Positions 52,674 through 60,813 of a stretch of 64,000 bases of DNA are shown here, piece by piece (the stretch's first letter is position 1; every line of letters starts with the position of its first letter). The stretch covers positions 2,336,001-2,400,000 of the forward strand of contig NZ_CP043311.1 in the NCBI RefSeq assembly GCF_008807375.1, in the 5' to 3' direction. The DNA comes from Pseudomonas lalkuanensis. GTDB lineage: Bacteria > Pseudomonadota > Gammaproteobacteria > Pseudomonadales > Pseudomonadaceae. The position numbers and the translations under genes are program-made. The notes beneath the pieces are model-generated. The model was not told the DNA's origin. It did not search any database and saw only the letters and a program-made list of their open reading frames with translations.

Positions 52674-53873
52674 ATGAAAGACATTCTGATCGTCGGTGCG
52701 GGATTCGGTGGAGTCTGGGGTGCCTTGAGCGCCGCCCGGCTGCTGGACAAGTACGATTGTGATTACGTGCATATCATCCTGCTGGCGCCCCAGCCGGAGC
52801 TGCGCATACGTCCGCGTTTCTACGAGCCGGAGGTGCACCGGATGTTCGCGCCGCTGGAGGACTTGTTCGACACGGTGGGCATTCGCTTCATCATGGGCAC
52901 GGCCAACCGTATCGACGAGCAGGCGCAGACCGTCGGCTACATCGACGAAACGGGGCAGCAGGCCGAACTGCACTATGACCGCCTGGTGCTGGCGACCGGC
53001 AGCCAGCTCGTGCGCCCGAATGTGCCAGGCCTGGACACCCATGCCTTCGACGTCGACCAGATCGAATCGGCGGTGCGCCTGGAGAATCACCTTCGCTCCC
53101 TCAAGGACCGGCCCTGCAGCGCCGCCCGCAATACGGTGGTGGTCGCCGGTGGAGGATTCACCGGCATCGAAACCGCCACCGAGATGCCGGCACGCCTCAA
53201 AGCCGTGCTCGGCGATGACCAGGACATCCAGGTGATAGTCGTCGACCGTGGCCCGCAGATCGGCGCCGCCCTGGGTGACGGGATTCGCCCGTCGATCATC
53301 GAAGCGTCCCGGCACCTGGGCATCGAATGGGTGCTGAACGCCACCGTCGCCGCGGTGGACGAGAACGGCGTGACCCTCGCCGATGGCCGGCGCATCGAGG
53401 CCGCGACGGTGATCTGGACCGTTGGCTTCCGTGCCAGCCCGCTGACCGAACAGTTGACCAGCGTGCGCGATGCGCAGGGGCGGCTGCACGTCGATGAGCA
53501 CCTCAAAGTGTTCGGCCAGGACAAGGTATTCGCCGCCGGAGACGTTGCCTATGCCGCCACCGACGACCTCGGCAATTTCGCGGTGATGTCCTGCCAGCAC
53601 GCGATCTCCCTCGGCCGGCATGCGGGCAACAATGCCGCCGCCGACCTGCTCGGCGTTCTCCCGACGCCGTATCGCCAGCCCAGGTACGTGACCTGCCTGG
53701 ACCTCGGCGCCTGGGGCGCGGTGTTCACCGAAGGCTGGGACCGCCAGCTCAAGCTGGTCAAACAGGAAGCCAAGGAGCTCAAGACGCAGATCAATACCCT
53801 GTGGATCTACCCGCCGGCAGCCGATCGCGCCACCGCCCTGGCCGCCGCCGACCCACGGATTCCCGTGGCGTAG
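52674..53873 (+). CDS. NDH-2-like NAD(P)/FAD-dependent oxidoreductase
   Basis: 399-residue pyridine nucleotide-disulfide oxidoreductase from ATG 52674 (MKDILIVGAGFGGVWGALSA), with GGAG upstream. The FAD Rossmann motif is GAGFGGVWGA, a second dinucleotide motif is VVVAGGGFTGIETATE, and the FAD phosphate contact is VFAAGDVAYAATDDLGN. It is most like type II NADH:quinone dehydrogenases, which bind the inner membrane peripherally and feed the respiratory chain. It ends in an unusual Ala-rich tail (ADRATALAAADPRIPVA). It is monocistronic, with a 38-base repeat element after it. Confidence 0.87.
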   Translation: MKDILIVGAGFGGVWGALSAARLLDKYDCDYVHIILLAPQPELRIRPRFYEPEVHRMFAPLEDLFDTVGIRFIMGTANRIDEQAQTVGYIDETGQQAELHYDRLVLATGSQLVRPNVPGLDTHAFDVDQIESAVRLENHLRSLKDRPCSAARNTVVVAGGGFTGIETATEMPARLKAVLGDDQDIQVIVVDRGPQIGAALGDGIRPSIIEASRHLGIEWVLNATVAAVDENGVTLADGRRIEAATVIWTVGFRASPLTEQLTSVRDAQGRLHVDEHLKVFGQDKVFAAGDVAYAATDDLGNFAVMSCQHAISLGRHAGNNAAADLLGVLPTPYRQPRYVTCLDLGAWGAVFTEGWDRQLKLVKQEAKELKTQINTLWIYPPAADRATALAAADPRIPVA

Positions 53874-53916
53874 GCCGTTTCCACAGCCCGATTCGAAGAC
53901 GGATTGCACCTTCGTT

Positions 53917-53954
53917 GTGGGAGCGAATTCATTCGCGATTGAAATCGCTCCCAC
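53917..53954 (+). repeat. 38-base intergenic hairpin element, copy 3
   Basis: Identical to 7336-7373. It lies 44 bases after the NDH-2-like gene, in the 301-base gap before the kinase gene. The rest of that gap holds the inverted repeat at 54131-54146 and no gene. Confidence 0.85.
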
Positions 53955-54130
53955 TGTCGAAGATGCTCGTCGCACAGCCTGCGTTGGCTATAGGGCCCGG
54001 ACGCGTCCATGCTCACTGCGGTCATGAAACAATGGCGCATTTCCGCAATCGGGCTGAATGGATGCAAGCAATCGGCATCTCGCTTCCGCAACACGCTATC
54101 GACGCGCCGCGTGGCTGCTCGCTGCCAGCC

Positions 54131-54146
54131 TCCGTAGCCGTACGGA
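54131..54146. promoter_or_regulatory. Inverted repeat TCCGTA-N4-TACGGA, site 1
   Basis: TCCGTAGCCGTACGGA lies 28 bases before the histidine kinase ATG (54175). The same arms and spacing occur at 56225-56240 upstream of the HbpS-like gene. It is the likely binding site of the FixJ-type regulator encoded here, allowing autoregulation. Confidence 0.65.
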
Positions 54147-54174
54147 TGGTCGATTTTCGAGGCGGCAGGGCATG

Positions 54175-55608
54175 ATGCCGGTCGTGAAACCCCTGACGAT
54201 TTCCCGCACCTTCGTTCTCTGGCTGGTCCTGTTCTGTCCCATCGCTGCCTGGATCGGCTGGCAGGACTACGCCGACCGCTACGAGCGATTTTTCCAGGAC
54301 ACCAGCATCGCCCAGCGCATGCTCAGCCAGAAGACTGTGCAGCACGAAGCGGTGCTGGCCACCCTGGCCGCGCTGTCGCACCCGCCCATTCCCGAACGCC
54401 TGCTGCCCAGCCTGCAACCCTCCATGCCGCAGTTGCTGGGGTTGGGTTACCTGCGCGATGGCGTCTGGGCGGGCAGCACCGACTTCCCGCCGGGGCTGGC
54501 GGCTGCCGTCCGGCAGGCGCAGCAACTGGGGCGGCCGGTCACGCTGGCGCTGGACGAGGCCCGCTACTGGCTGGTGGCCCCCTCGGGCTGGAGCCTGCTG
54601 CTGGACGCCCGGCACCTCATTCCCGTCGCTGACTTCCCGCCCTCGCTGGCCATGCTGACGCTGGACGTGGGGGCAGGGCCGCTGACGCTGCTGGCGCGCC
54701 AGTCCGCCAGCTCGGCGGGCTTGAAGATCGACCTGCACAAACCGCTGGGTGCGGTCAGCCAGCCCTTTCCCGTGCACAGCTGGCGCACGCTGACGCTCGC
54801 CGACTGGCCCTGGACCGCGTGGCTGGCCTGGGCCGCCGCCAGTTGCCTGCTGGCGGCCGGTACCACCGCCTGGCAGCGCTCGCGCGCCGAAGCCAGGCGG
54901 CAGCAGGAGGCGGTCCGCCTCGCGGCGATGACGCGCCTCAGCACCCTCGGTGAAATGGCTGCGGGTATCGCCCATGAATTGAACCAGCCGTTGACCGCCA
55001 TCCTCGCCCAGGTGCGCGCTGCCGAACGCCTGCTGGATGACGAGGAGGAGCGCCCGGCGGTACGCCAGGCCCTGCTCGCCAGCGCCGGCCAGGCCCGGCG
55101 CGCGGCCGACATCATCAGCCGCATGCGTGAACTGGTGAAACCCAGTTCGCCTTCACCGCGCAGGGTGGTGGACCCCGACGCGCTGGCGGCTTCGCTGCTG
55201 TTCCTGCGTGAAGATGAGCTGGCCCGTCGCGGCATCCGCCTGACCTGGCGCAACGCAAGGCCCGGCGCCCGCCCGCTGGGTGACCGGGTAGCGCTCGAAC
55301 AGATCCTGCACAACCTGGTGCAGAACGCCGCTGACGCGTCGGGCACCCGGAGCATCGCCCTGAATGGCGCTGTCGAAGGCAGCGAATACGTATTCAGCGT
55401 CAGCGACGACGGCCCCGGCATCGATGCCGAAGCCCTGCCGCGGCTGTTCGAGCCGTTCTACACCACGCGGCCCCAAGGCATGGGGCTGGGCCTGGCACTG
55501 TGCGAGACGCTGGCCGGGGCCATGGACGGCCGCATGACCGTCCGCAACCTCGAACCCCGGGGCGCCTGTTTCACCTTGCGCCTGCCCCTTGCCGGAGCCG
55601 ATGCATGA
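54175..55608 (+). CDS. Membrane sensor histidine kinase (DctB/FixL-like)
   Basis: 477-residue kinase from ATG 54175 (54172 also possible). It has a first membrane helix (about residues 8-28), a roughly 200-residue periplasmic sensor region, and a second helix (TAWLAWAAASCLLAAGTTAW). The H-box is STLGEMAAGIAHELNQPLTA-ILAQ (phospho-His in AHELNQPL). ATP-domain boxes are ILHNLVQNAADAS, VSDDGPGIDAEALPRLFEPF and GMGLGLALC. The H-box type with NQPL is that of DctB/FixL-like kinases that pair with FixJ regulators. The regulator's ATG overlaps its stop by 4 bases. An exported HbpS-like protein gene follows, so an extracytoplasmic cue is likely. Confidence 0.9.
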   Translation: MPVVKPLTISRTFVLWLVLFCPIAAWIGWQDYADRYERFFQDTSIAQRMLSQKTVQHEAVLATLAALSHPPIPERLLPSLQPSMPQLLGLGYLRDGVWAGSTDFPPGLAAAVRQAQQLGRPVTLALDEARYWLVAPSGWSLLLDARHLIPVADFPPSLAMLTLDVGAGPLTLLARQSASSAGLKIDLHKPLGAVSQPFPVHSWRTLTLADWPWTAWLAWAAASCLLAAGTTAWQRSRAEARRQQEAVRLAAMTRLSTLGEMAAGIAHELNQPLTAILAQVRAAERLLDDEEERPAVRQALLASAGQARRAADIISRMRELVKPSSPSPRRVVDPDALAASLLFLREDELARRGIRLTWRNARPGARPLGDRVALEQILHNLVQNAADASGTRSIALNGAVEGSEYVFSVSDDGPGIDAEALPRLFEPFYTTRPQGMGLGLALCETLAGAMDGRMTVRNLEPRGACFTLRLPLAGADA

Positions 55609-56231
55609 GCCTCCCCGCACATTCCCCGCTCGTATACCTGGTGGACGACGACGATGCCGTGCGCGATGGGCTGGCGCTGTTGCTGCGCAGCGTCGGCCTG
55701 CGCAGCGAGGGGCATGGCGATCCCCAGGCCTTTCTTGCCTCGCTGTCGCCGCAGTCCATCGGTTGCGTGGTGCTGGATATCCGCATGCCGGGTATCGGCG
55801 GGCTGGACGTGCTGGCGCAGCTGGCGGAGGTGTCCGATCTGCCGGTGGTGATGCTGACCGGTCACGGCAACGTCGACCTGTGCCGCCGTGCCTTCAAGGG
55901 CGGCGCCATGGAATTCCTGCAGAAGCCGGTGGATGACGATGTGTTCCTGGATGCGGTGCAGGCCGCCGTGCGCAGCCATGTCGCCAGCCGCGAGCGCCAG
56001 GCGGTGACCCAGGCTGCCGTCGAACGCCTGGCGCGTCTGTCCGGGCGCGAACGCGACGTGCTGGTGCGCATCGTCCAGGGCATGAGCAACAAGGAAATCG
56101 CACGCGAATTCGACCTGTCGCCGCGCACCGTGGAAACCTATCGGGCCAACGTCTTCGCCAAGCTCGAGGCCGACTCGCTGGCGCAGCTCATCCGCCAGTA
56201 CGCGACCCTGCTGGACTCGCCGTCTCCGTAG
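55605..56231 (+). CDS. FixJ-type response regulator
   Basis: 208-residue response regulator, starting at ATG 55605 within the kinase stop (ATGA). The receiver has YLVDDDDAVRDGLALLL, phospho-Asp in CVVLDIRMPGIGG, MLTGHGNVDLCRRAFKGGAM-EFLQKPVDDD. The LuxR-type HTH is LSGRERDVLVRIVQGMSNKE-IAREFDLSPRTVETYRANVF. It is similar in type to FixJ/TodT/StyR/ErdR regulators. Its stop codon lies inside the inverted repeat at 56224-56241. It probably recognises TCCGTA-N4-TACGGA at both sites. Confidence 0.92.
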   Translation: MSLPAHSPLVYLVDDDDAVRDGLALLLRSVGLRSEGHGDPQAFLASLSPQSIGCVVLDIRMPGIGGLDVLAQLAEVSDLPVVMLTGHGNVDLCRRAFKGGAMEFLQKPVDDDVFLDAVQAAVRSHVASRERQAVTQAAVERLARLSGRERDVLVRIVQGMSNKEIAREFDLSPRTVETYRANVFAKLEADSLAQLIRQYATLLDSPSP

Positions 56232-56241
56232 CGCTACGGAG
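56224..56241. promoter_or_regulatory. Inverted repeat TCCGTA-N4-TACGGA, site 2 (18-base perfect palindrome)
   Basis: CTCCGTAGCGCTACGGAG is a perfect 18-base palindrome overlapping the regulator stop codon (56229-56231), about 89 bases before the HbpS-like start. It shares its arms with 54131-54146. The position suits regulation of the HbpS-like gene by the FixJ-type regulator. Confidence 0.7.
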
Positions 56242-56329
56242 GCTGCAGCGTAATCGGGCGAATACCGCCCCCGGCTCGCGCTCGAGACACTGGCTACTCC
56301 TGAAATCGATCCCCGGAAAGGACGTAACC

Positions 56330-56818
56330 ATGTCTCGTTATTCGCTTGCCGCGCTGTTTTGCTCGCTGACCTTCGCGGGCGCCGCCAATGCCGCCGTGCT
56401 GAAAGAAAGCAATATCTCGACTGCCGACGCCCAGAAACTCGCCGCCGCCACTGTCGCCGCCTGTCAGGCCAAGGGCTACAACGTGAGCGCTGCGGTGGTG
56501 GACCGTGCCGGCCTGCTGAAGGCCTTCGCCCGCGCCGACAACGCCGGCCCGCACACCATCGAAGCCAGCCAGGCCAAGGCCTTCACCTCCGCCTCCGCCA
56601 AGACCCCGACCCTGGCCATCATGGAAAACGCCCAGAAGAACCCGGTTGCCGCCAACCTGACCGACATTCCCGGCTTCCTGCTGCTGGGCGGCGGTGTACC
56701 GGTGAAGGCTGGCGATGCCGTGATCGGTGCCATCGGCGTGGCCGGCGCTCCGGGCGGCCACCTCGATGCGCAGTGCGCGGACGAAGTCCTGGCTGCCAAC
56801 GCCGAACTGTTCAAGTAA
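56330..56818 (+). CDS. Exported GlcG/HbpS family heme-binding-type protein
   Basis: 162-residue protein with a signal peptide (MSRYSLAALFCSLTFAGAANA) and one GlcG/HbpS domain: ADAQKLAAATVAACQAKGYN-VSAAVVDRAGLLKAFARADN, LTDIPGFLLLGGGVPVKAGD-AVIGAIGVAGAPGG, and ADEVLAANAELFK. In Streptomyces, HbpS binds heme and iron and controls the sensor kinase SenS. Here the gene follows a kinase/regulator pair, carries a Sec leader, and has a palindrome matching the regulator operon's. It could be a periplasmic sensor accessory or a target, for example in redox or glycolate-related metabolism. GGAAAGGA precedes the ATG. Confidence 0.85.
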   Translation: MSRYSLAALFCSLTFAGAANAAVLKESNISTADAQKLAAATVAACQAKGYNVSAAVVDRAGLLKAFARADNAGPHTIEASQAKAFTSASAKTPTLAIMENAQKNPVAANLTDIPGFLLLGGGVPVKAGDAVIGAIGVAGAPGGHLDAQCADEVLAANAELFK

Positions 56819-56910
56819 GCGGTAGGGAAGACCGGGGGGCCCATTGGTCGGAAGCCATCCAGCGCCATGGCGGCCCTCTGCGAAATGATTCCGACTCCGA
56901 TGTTCGGTCG

Positions 56911-56963
56911 TTGACTCTCCGGCACATGGGGCTAGCGTTACCTGGCGTGGGAAAATTTCCCAC
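56911..56963 (+). promoter_or_regulatory. Candidate promoter and 17-base palindrome before the exported protein gene
   Basis: TTGACT (56911) with a weak -10 near 56933 lies before GTGGGAAAATTTCCCAC (56947-56963), a near-perfect palindrome (GTGGGAAA / TTTCCCAC, one central base). Together they suggest a regulated start for the gene at 57106. The -10 is poor, so the promoter call is tentative; the palindrome is clear. Confidence 0.4.
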
Positions 56964-57105
56964 TGTTGGGGCCGACTGGTTCTGAAGGATCGTGCGGATA
57001 CACCGCTGTTGCATTTCAAGCTGAAGTCAGATGCCCGCGCTGGTTGGCCGGCCGCTCCTGTGAGCGGTGAGGAAATCAAGGACTCATCCGACAAGAGGTG
57101 ACGAA

Positions 57106-58062
57106 ATGAACTCCCGAACTGTTCCATCTGACGCTTCGACTGCCTTCAGCCCCACGAAGGCCGTTCCCCTACGCGTTCCGCTAGCCGCTTTCCTGGCGCT
57201 TTCGCTCGGCCTCATCGGCCAGCAGGCGCAGGCTGCCAAGGATGCCGGCTGCGAGGGCGGCGGATTCTCCGTCGTGCTTCCCGGCGGGACGCTTTCCAGC
57301 CCCACGGACACCGTGGTGCCCGCCAGTTCGGTGGGCGCCAGCTTCCTTGTCCAGGGCAAGTTCGTGAGGTTCGAAGTCGATGCGACCACGCTCGGCGTTC
57401 GCAACTACACCCTGACCGGCGCAGCGAATCCGCTGGACATGACCGGTGGCGTACCGACCACCTTGTTCGCCAGCAAAACGCCAAATCTCGGCGGCGTGGC
57501 GCTGAACGGCAAGCTGACGGTGGAGGTGGAGGGCAACGATGTACTGCTGCAACGGAGCGGCCCCGGCGTCAGCATGAAGATCCAGGCCAAGGACTGCGCC
57601 CAGGGCGGCATCTTCCAGATGGAGCCGGCGCGTGCCGATGGCCTCCCGACCGACTTCATCCATGTATTGGCGGAGGGGGTGTTCTACTTCGATAACCCCA
57701 ATTTCCGAAATCCGCCCCCGCTGCCGCTTTGCACGCCGCCCAATTTCACCCCGCAGTGCTACCCGGTGCCGGTGACGCCCCGGATCAATTTCGGCAATGA
57801 CCTGTCCTCCAGGCTGGTCGGACGGGACAGCCCGCAGGTAGCCACGCGCATCAGCCAGTTCGGCGGCGTGTCCGTGTGGCGTGTGTCCAGTGGCGGTCGC
57901 ATGGGGGGCGTACTGGGCGAGGACTCCGTCGAGGTTGCCCCGCCGCCGACGAACTGCGTCAGGAACTGCCAGGCGCAGAACCGCGTTCGCGGCAAGTACC
58001 CGGTGCTCGGCTTCCCCTTCCCGGTGCCTGAAGCCAGCCGGCTGACGCCGCGATTCCCTTGA
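57106..58062 (+). CDS. Exported protein of unknown function
   Basis: 318-residue protein that I do not recognise. The ATG at 57106 follows AAGAGGTGA. An N-terminal basic/Ser-rich extension (residues 1-24) precedes a hydrophobic segment (RVPLAAFLALSLGLIGQQAQA) with a likely cleavage after AQA. The mature part begins with a Cys (DAGCEGGGFSVVLPGG) and has many beta-type stretches (GKFVRFEVDATTLGVRNYTL, LNGKLTVEVEGNDVLLQRSG). Cysteines occur in pairs (QAKDCAQ; PLCTPPNFTPQCYPVP; NCVRNCQ), and the C-terminal 80 residues are Pro/Arg-rich. It looks secreted or periplasmic. It is flanked by a palindrome upstream and an inverted repeat downstream. Confidence 0.68.
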   Translation: MNSRTVPSDASTAFSPTKAVPLRVPLAAFLALSLGLIGQQAQAAKDAGCEGGGFSVVLPGGTLSSPTDTVVPASSVGASFLVQGKFVRFEVDATTLGVRNYTLTGAANPLDMTGGVPTTLFASKTPNLGGVALNGKLTVEVEGNDVLLQRSGPGVSMKIQAKDCAQGGIFQMEPARADGLPTDFIHVLAEGVFYFDNPNFRNPPPLPLCTPPNFTPQCYPVPVTPRINFGNDLSSRLVGRDSPQVATRISQFGGVSVWRVSSGGRMGGVLGEDSVEVAPPPTNCVRNCQAQNRVRGKYPVLGFPFPVPEASRLTPRFP

Positions 58063-58103
58063 AGGGGCTTGGCGACCAGCAGGAGTGATTCAAGGGGAAG
58101 AAA

Positions 58104-58165
58104 GGTCACCACGGACCTGGGCACTGAGACGGTGCCTGAGACGGAGGCGGTGATCCGTGGTGACC
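58104..58165. repeat. 12-base inverted repeat (GGTCACCACGGA) after the exported protein gene
   Basis: GGTCACCACGGA (58104-58115) and TCCGTGGTGACC (58154-58165) are exact complements separated by 38 bases. The loop has GAGACGG-type direct repeats (ACTGAGACGG, CCTGAGACGG). No T run follows, so a simple terminator is unlikely. It lies in the 301-base gap (58063-58363) that contains no other convincing feature. Confidence 0.6.
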
Positions 58166-58363
58166 AAGCCTTGTCCTCTCCGGGACTTTGCTGAGCGTAC
58201 CTGCAGGGCGCGATTGCATGGCTGTTGGCGATGAACGGACGGACCGGGATTACCGGCAGGCCTTGCCTGGGGCCGGCGCAACGGTGATGGGGATGGCGGG
58301 AGTGGCCTTCTGCGATGCGTGGCCCTAAGCTCCACCGCTTTCGCAGACTGAACGAGGCCCGCC

Positions 58364-58588
58364 ATGACCCAAACCCCGAACAATCCGCTGCATGGGGTCA
58401 CGCTGGAAAAACTGCTCAACGAACTGGTGGAGCACTACGGATGGGACGGCCTGGCCAAGCGTATCGACATCCGTTGCTTCAAGAGCGACCCGAGCATCAA
58501 GTCCAGCTTGACCTTCCTGCGCAAGACGCCCTGGGCGCGGGAGAAGGTCGAAGCCTTGTTCATCCAGTTACGTCAGCGCCAGGGCTGA
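58364..58588 (+). CDS. VF530 family (DUF2132) DNA-binding protein
   Basis: 74-residue protein of the VF530/DUF2132 family: [60 protein letters not shown]. Family members are small helical proteins with a structural likeness to DNA-binding domains; their cellular role is not well defined. It appears to be monocistronic, and the convergent PHA synthase gene ends 31 bases after it. Confidence 0.92.
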   Translation: MTQTPNNPLHGVTLEKLLNELVEHYGWDGLAKRIDIRCFKSDPSIKSSLTFLRKTPWAREKVEALFIQLRQRQG

Positions 58589-58619
58589 ATCCGCCCCGGC
58601 GTTGCTCGGCGTCGTGCCC

Positions 58620-60413
58620 TCAGCGTTCCATCACGTAGAGGCCGGGGGCGGGGCAGAGCGGCGGGTACTTGCGCGAGCCGAGCTTCTTCGGCGCCGTCTG
58701 GCTTTCGCCCGAACGCTGCTGGATCCACTCGCGCCAATGGGGCCACCAGCTGCCCTCGCAGCGCTCCCCGGCGTTCTGCAACCAGGTTTCCGGATCGTCG
58801 GCGTTGGCCGGCGCCGAATAGAAGTACGACTTGGGGTTGCCGGGCGGGTTGACCAGGCTCTGCAGGTGACCAGCGTTGGACAGCACGAAGGTGGCGTCCT
58901 CGCCGAACAGGCGAGCCGTGCCGTAGCAGCCCTGCCAGGGCGTGATGTGGTCGGTGGTGCCGCCGATCACGTAGGCGCCGACCTGCACCTGGGTCATGTC
59001 GATGGATTCGCCGGCGATCGAAAGGGTGCCTGGATTGCTGTATGGGTTCTGCTGTACCAGGTCGAGGTAGTCCGCGTGTAGCTGGGCCGGGAGACGCGTG
59101 GTGTCGTTGTTCCAGGCCAGGATGTCGAACGCCGGCGGCTTGTTGCCCAGCAGGTAGTTGTTCACCCAGTAGTTCCAGATGAGGTCGTTGGGCCGCATCC
59201 AGGCGAACATGCGCGCCATGTCCTGGCCGCTCAGTACCCCCTTGTGCCGCGAGCTGGCCTTGGCCGCACGCAGGGCAGACGGTGTGGTGAAGAGGCCGAG
59301 GGTGGTATCGCCCAGCGCCGAGGGCATGTCGAGCACGCACACCGCCCAGCAGGTGTTGGCCACCTTGTGGCCTTCGCCGCGCGCCGCCAGCCAGCCCAGG
59401 TAGGCCGCCAGGGTGATGCCGCCGGAGCAGGAGCCCCACATGTTCACGTCCGGGCTGCCGGTTATCTGGCGTGCCACGTCCACGGCCTGGTCAAGACACA
59501 GGGCGTAGTCGGACAGCGACCATTCGCGGTGCTTGGCCGTGGGGTTGCGCCAGCTGATGACGAACAGGTTCACGCCGCTGTCCTGCACCCACTTGATCAG
59601 GCTCTTTTCCGGCGACAGGTCGATGGCGTAGTACTTGTTGATCTGCGGCGGCGACATCACCAGGGGCCGGGCAAACATGTTCGGCGTGGTCGGCGCGAAC
59701 TGCAGCAGCTCGAACATCTTGTTGCGGTACACCACCTCGCCCTTGGCCGTGGCGATGTTCTCCCCGACCTTGAACGGCGTGCTGTCGACCTGCGCCGGCA
59801 GACCGCGATTGTTCAGCATGTCATGGGTGAACTGGCGAATGCCCCGGGCGAGGCTCATGCCGCCGGTGTCCACCAGCTTGCGCAGGGCGGTGGGGTTGGT
59901 CAGCGGCGAGTTGCTGGGCGCTACCGCATCGGCCAGGAGCGAGGCGACGAACTGGGCGCGGCTCTTTTCCAGGGGCGGCAGATCGGCCGATTCGATGAAG
60001 CGGTTGAACTCGCTCTGGCCGGCCAGGTAGCTCTGCAACAGGCCACGCAGGAGGAAGTTGGATTGCCAGGCCGGATCGGCGAAGCGCTTGTCCTTGGGGT
60101 CCGGCGCGATGCTGGACTTGCCCCTGACGATGGCGCCCATCTCCTTCAGGTACCCGCCGAGGTGATAGCCGGCCTTGAGCGGCGATTTGCCCACGGCCTT
60201 GAGCAGGTAGCCGGCGGAGCTGGCCAGGTCGGCGGCGCGCACGCTGACCAGCGGATTGCCGGCCAGGGTCTGGTTGGTGGCAGTGCCGATCAGCTCGTGC
60301 TGCTGGGCGTCTCCCGGGAGGTCGGCATCCTTGCGGCTGCGGCGGGTTTTGCCGGCTGCCGGACGTCGCTTGGTTGTTGTTGTGTTCTGGGACGTTTGAG
60401 TGGATTTGCTCAT
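58620..60413 (-). CDS. phaC: Poly(3-hydroxyalkanoate) synthase, class II-like, orphan
   Basis: 597-residue PHA synthase from ATG 60413 (MSKSTQTSQN). The lipase-like box is WGSCSGGITLAAYLG with nucleophile Cys329; the acid is Asp488 (GGTTDHITPWQ) and the base His516 (LSNAGHLQSLVNPPGNPKSY). Conserved PhaC blocks include RPLVMSPPQINKYYAIDLSP, FAWMRPNDLIWNYWVNNYLL and WNNDTTRLPAQLHADYL. Relative to PhaC1/PhaC2 of pseudomonads (about 560 residues, Cys296), it has a Lys/Arg/Thr-rich extension of about 33-45 residues (TTTTKRRPAAGKTRRSRKDA). It polymerises 3-hydroxyacyl-CoA. No phaZ, phaC2, phaD, phaF or phaI is next to it, so this is outside the usual pha cluster. Confidence 0.93.
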   Translation of the reverse strand: MSKSTQTSQNTTTTKRRPAAGKTRRSRKDADLPGDAQQHELIGTATNQTLAGNPLVSVRAADLASSAGYLLKAVGKSPLKAGYHLGGYLKEMGAIVRGKSSIAPDPKDKRFADPAWQSNFLLRGLLQSYLAGQSEFNRFIESADLPPLEKSRAQFVASLLADAVAPSNSPLTNPTALRKLVDTGGMSLARGIRQFTHDMLNNRGLPAQVDSTPFKVGENIATAKGEVVYRNKMFELLQFAPTTPNMFARPLVMSPPQINKYYAIDLSPEKSLIKWVQDSGVNLFVISWRNPTAKHREWSLSDYALCLDQAVDVARQITGSPDVNMWGSCSGGITLAAYLGWLAARGEGHKVANTCWAVCVLDMPSALGDTTLGLFTTPSALRAAKASSRHKGVLSGQDMARMFAWMRPNDLIWNYWVNNYLLGNKPPAFDILAWNNDTTRLPAQLHADYLDLVQQNPYSNPGTLSIAGESIDMTQVQVGAYVIGGTTDHITPWQGCYGTARLFGEDATFVLSNAGHLQSLVNPPGNPKSYFYSAPANADDPETWLQNAGERCEGSWWPHWREWIQQRSGESQTAPKKLGSRKYPPLCPAPGLYVMER

Positions 60414-60641
60414 GGCGACTCTCGAGTTTCCGGGCCCTTGGCCCTGCCTGCGGTGAATGGCAGAAACTCTAGGGCCCAAGGAAACCCGGGCACCTTGCAT
60501 CCGGCGACAGCGGTTTTTCATTTCATGACATCGGCTGAGCAGGCCGACGAAAAGAGCGGATTGCCGGTCCCGCAGGGGGCACCGCGCACCGTCTTCCCGG
60601 GCCGAACGATGATGTCTCCCATTGGATCGCAGTGCTTCGCT

Positions 60642-60679
60642 GTAGGAGCGAATTCATTCGCGATTGAAATCGCCCCGAC
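60642..60679 (+). repeat. 38-base intergenic hairpin element, variant
   Basis: Same length and core as 7336-7373 but with end substitutions (GTAGGAGCGA...TCGCCCCGAC). It lies in the 400-base gap between the phaC start and the helicase gene end. Apart from this and GGTAGGGTGAGCTGTGCGCG (about 60726, third repeat family), nothing else is seen there. Confidence 0.8.
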
Positions 60680-60813
60680 AGGGTTCGTGCCGTGTTCGGC
60701 TTTTCCTTGTGGGGGAATTCCCAGGTAGGGTGAGCTGTGCGCGCACCAGGAAGGTGGCAAGCATCGCCTCGGGGCGCATGGCGCCCCCTGCTTCTGGACA
60801 CCGTGACGAAGCT

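Noticed and set aside
58090..58419. 109-codon minus-strand ORF across the gap before the VF530 gene
   Set aside because: It is Arg/Pro/Ser-rich, overlaps the VF530 gene antisense and the inverted repeat, and has no ribosome site or motif.
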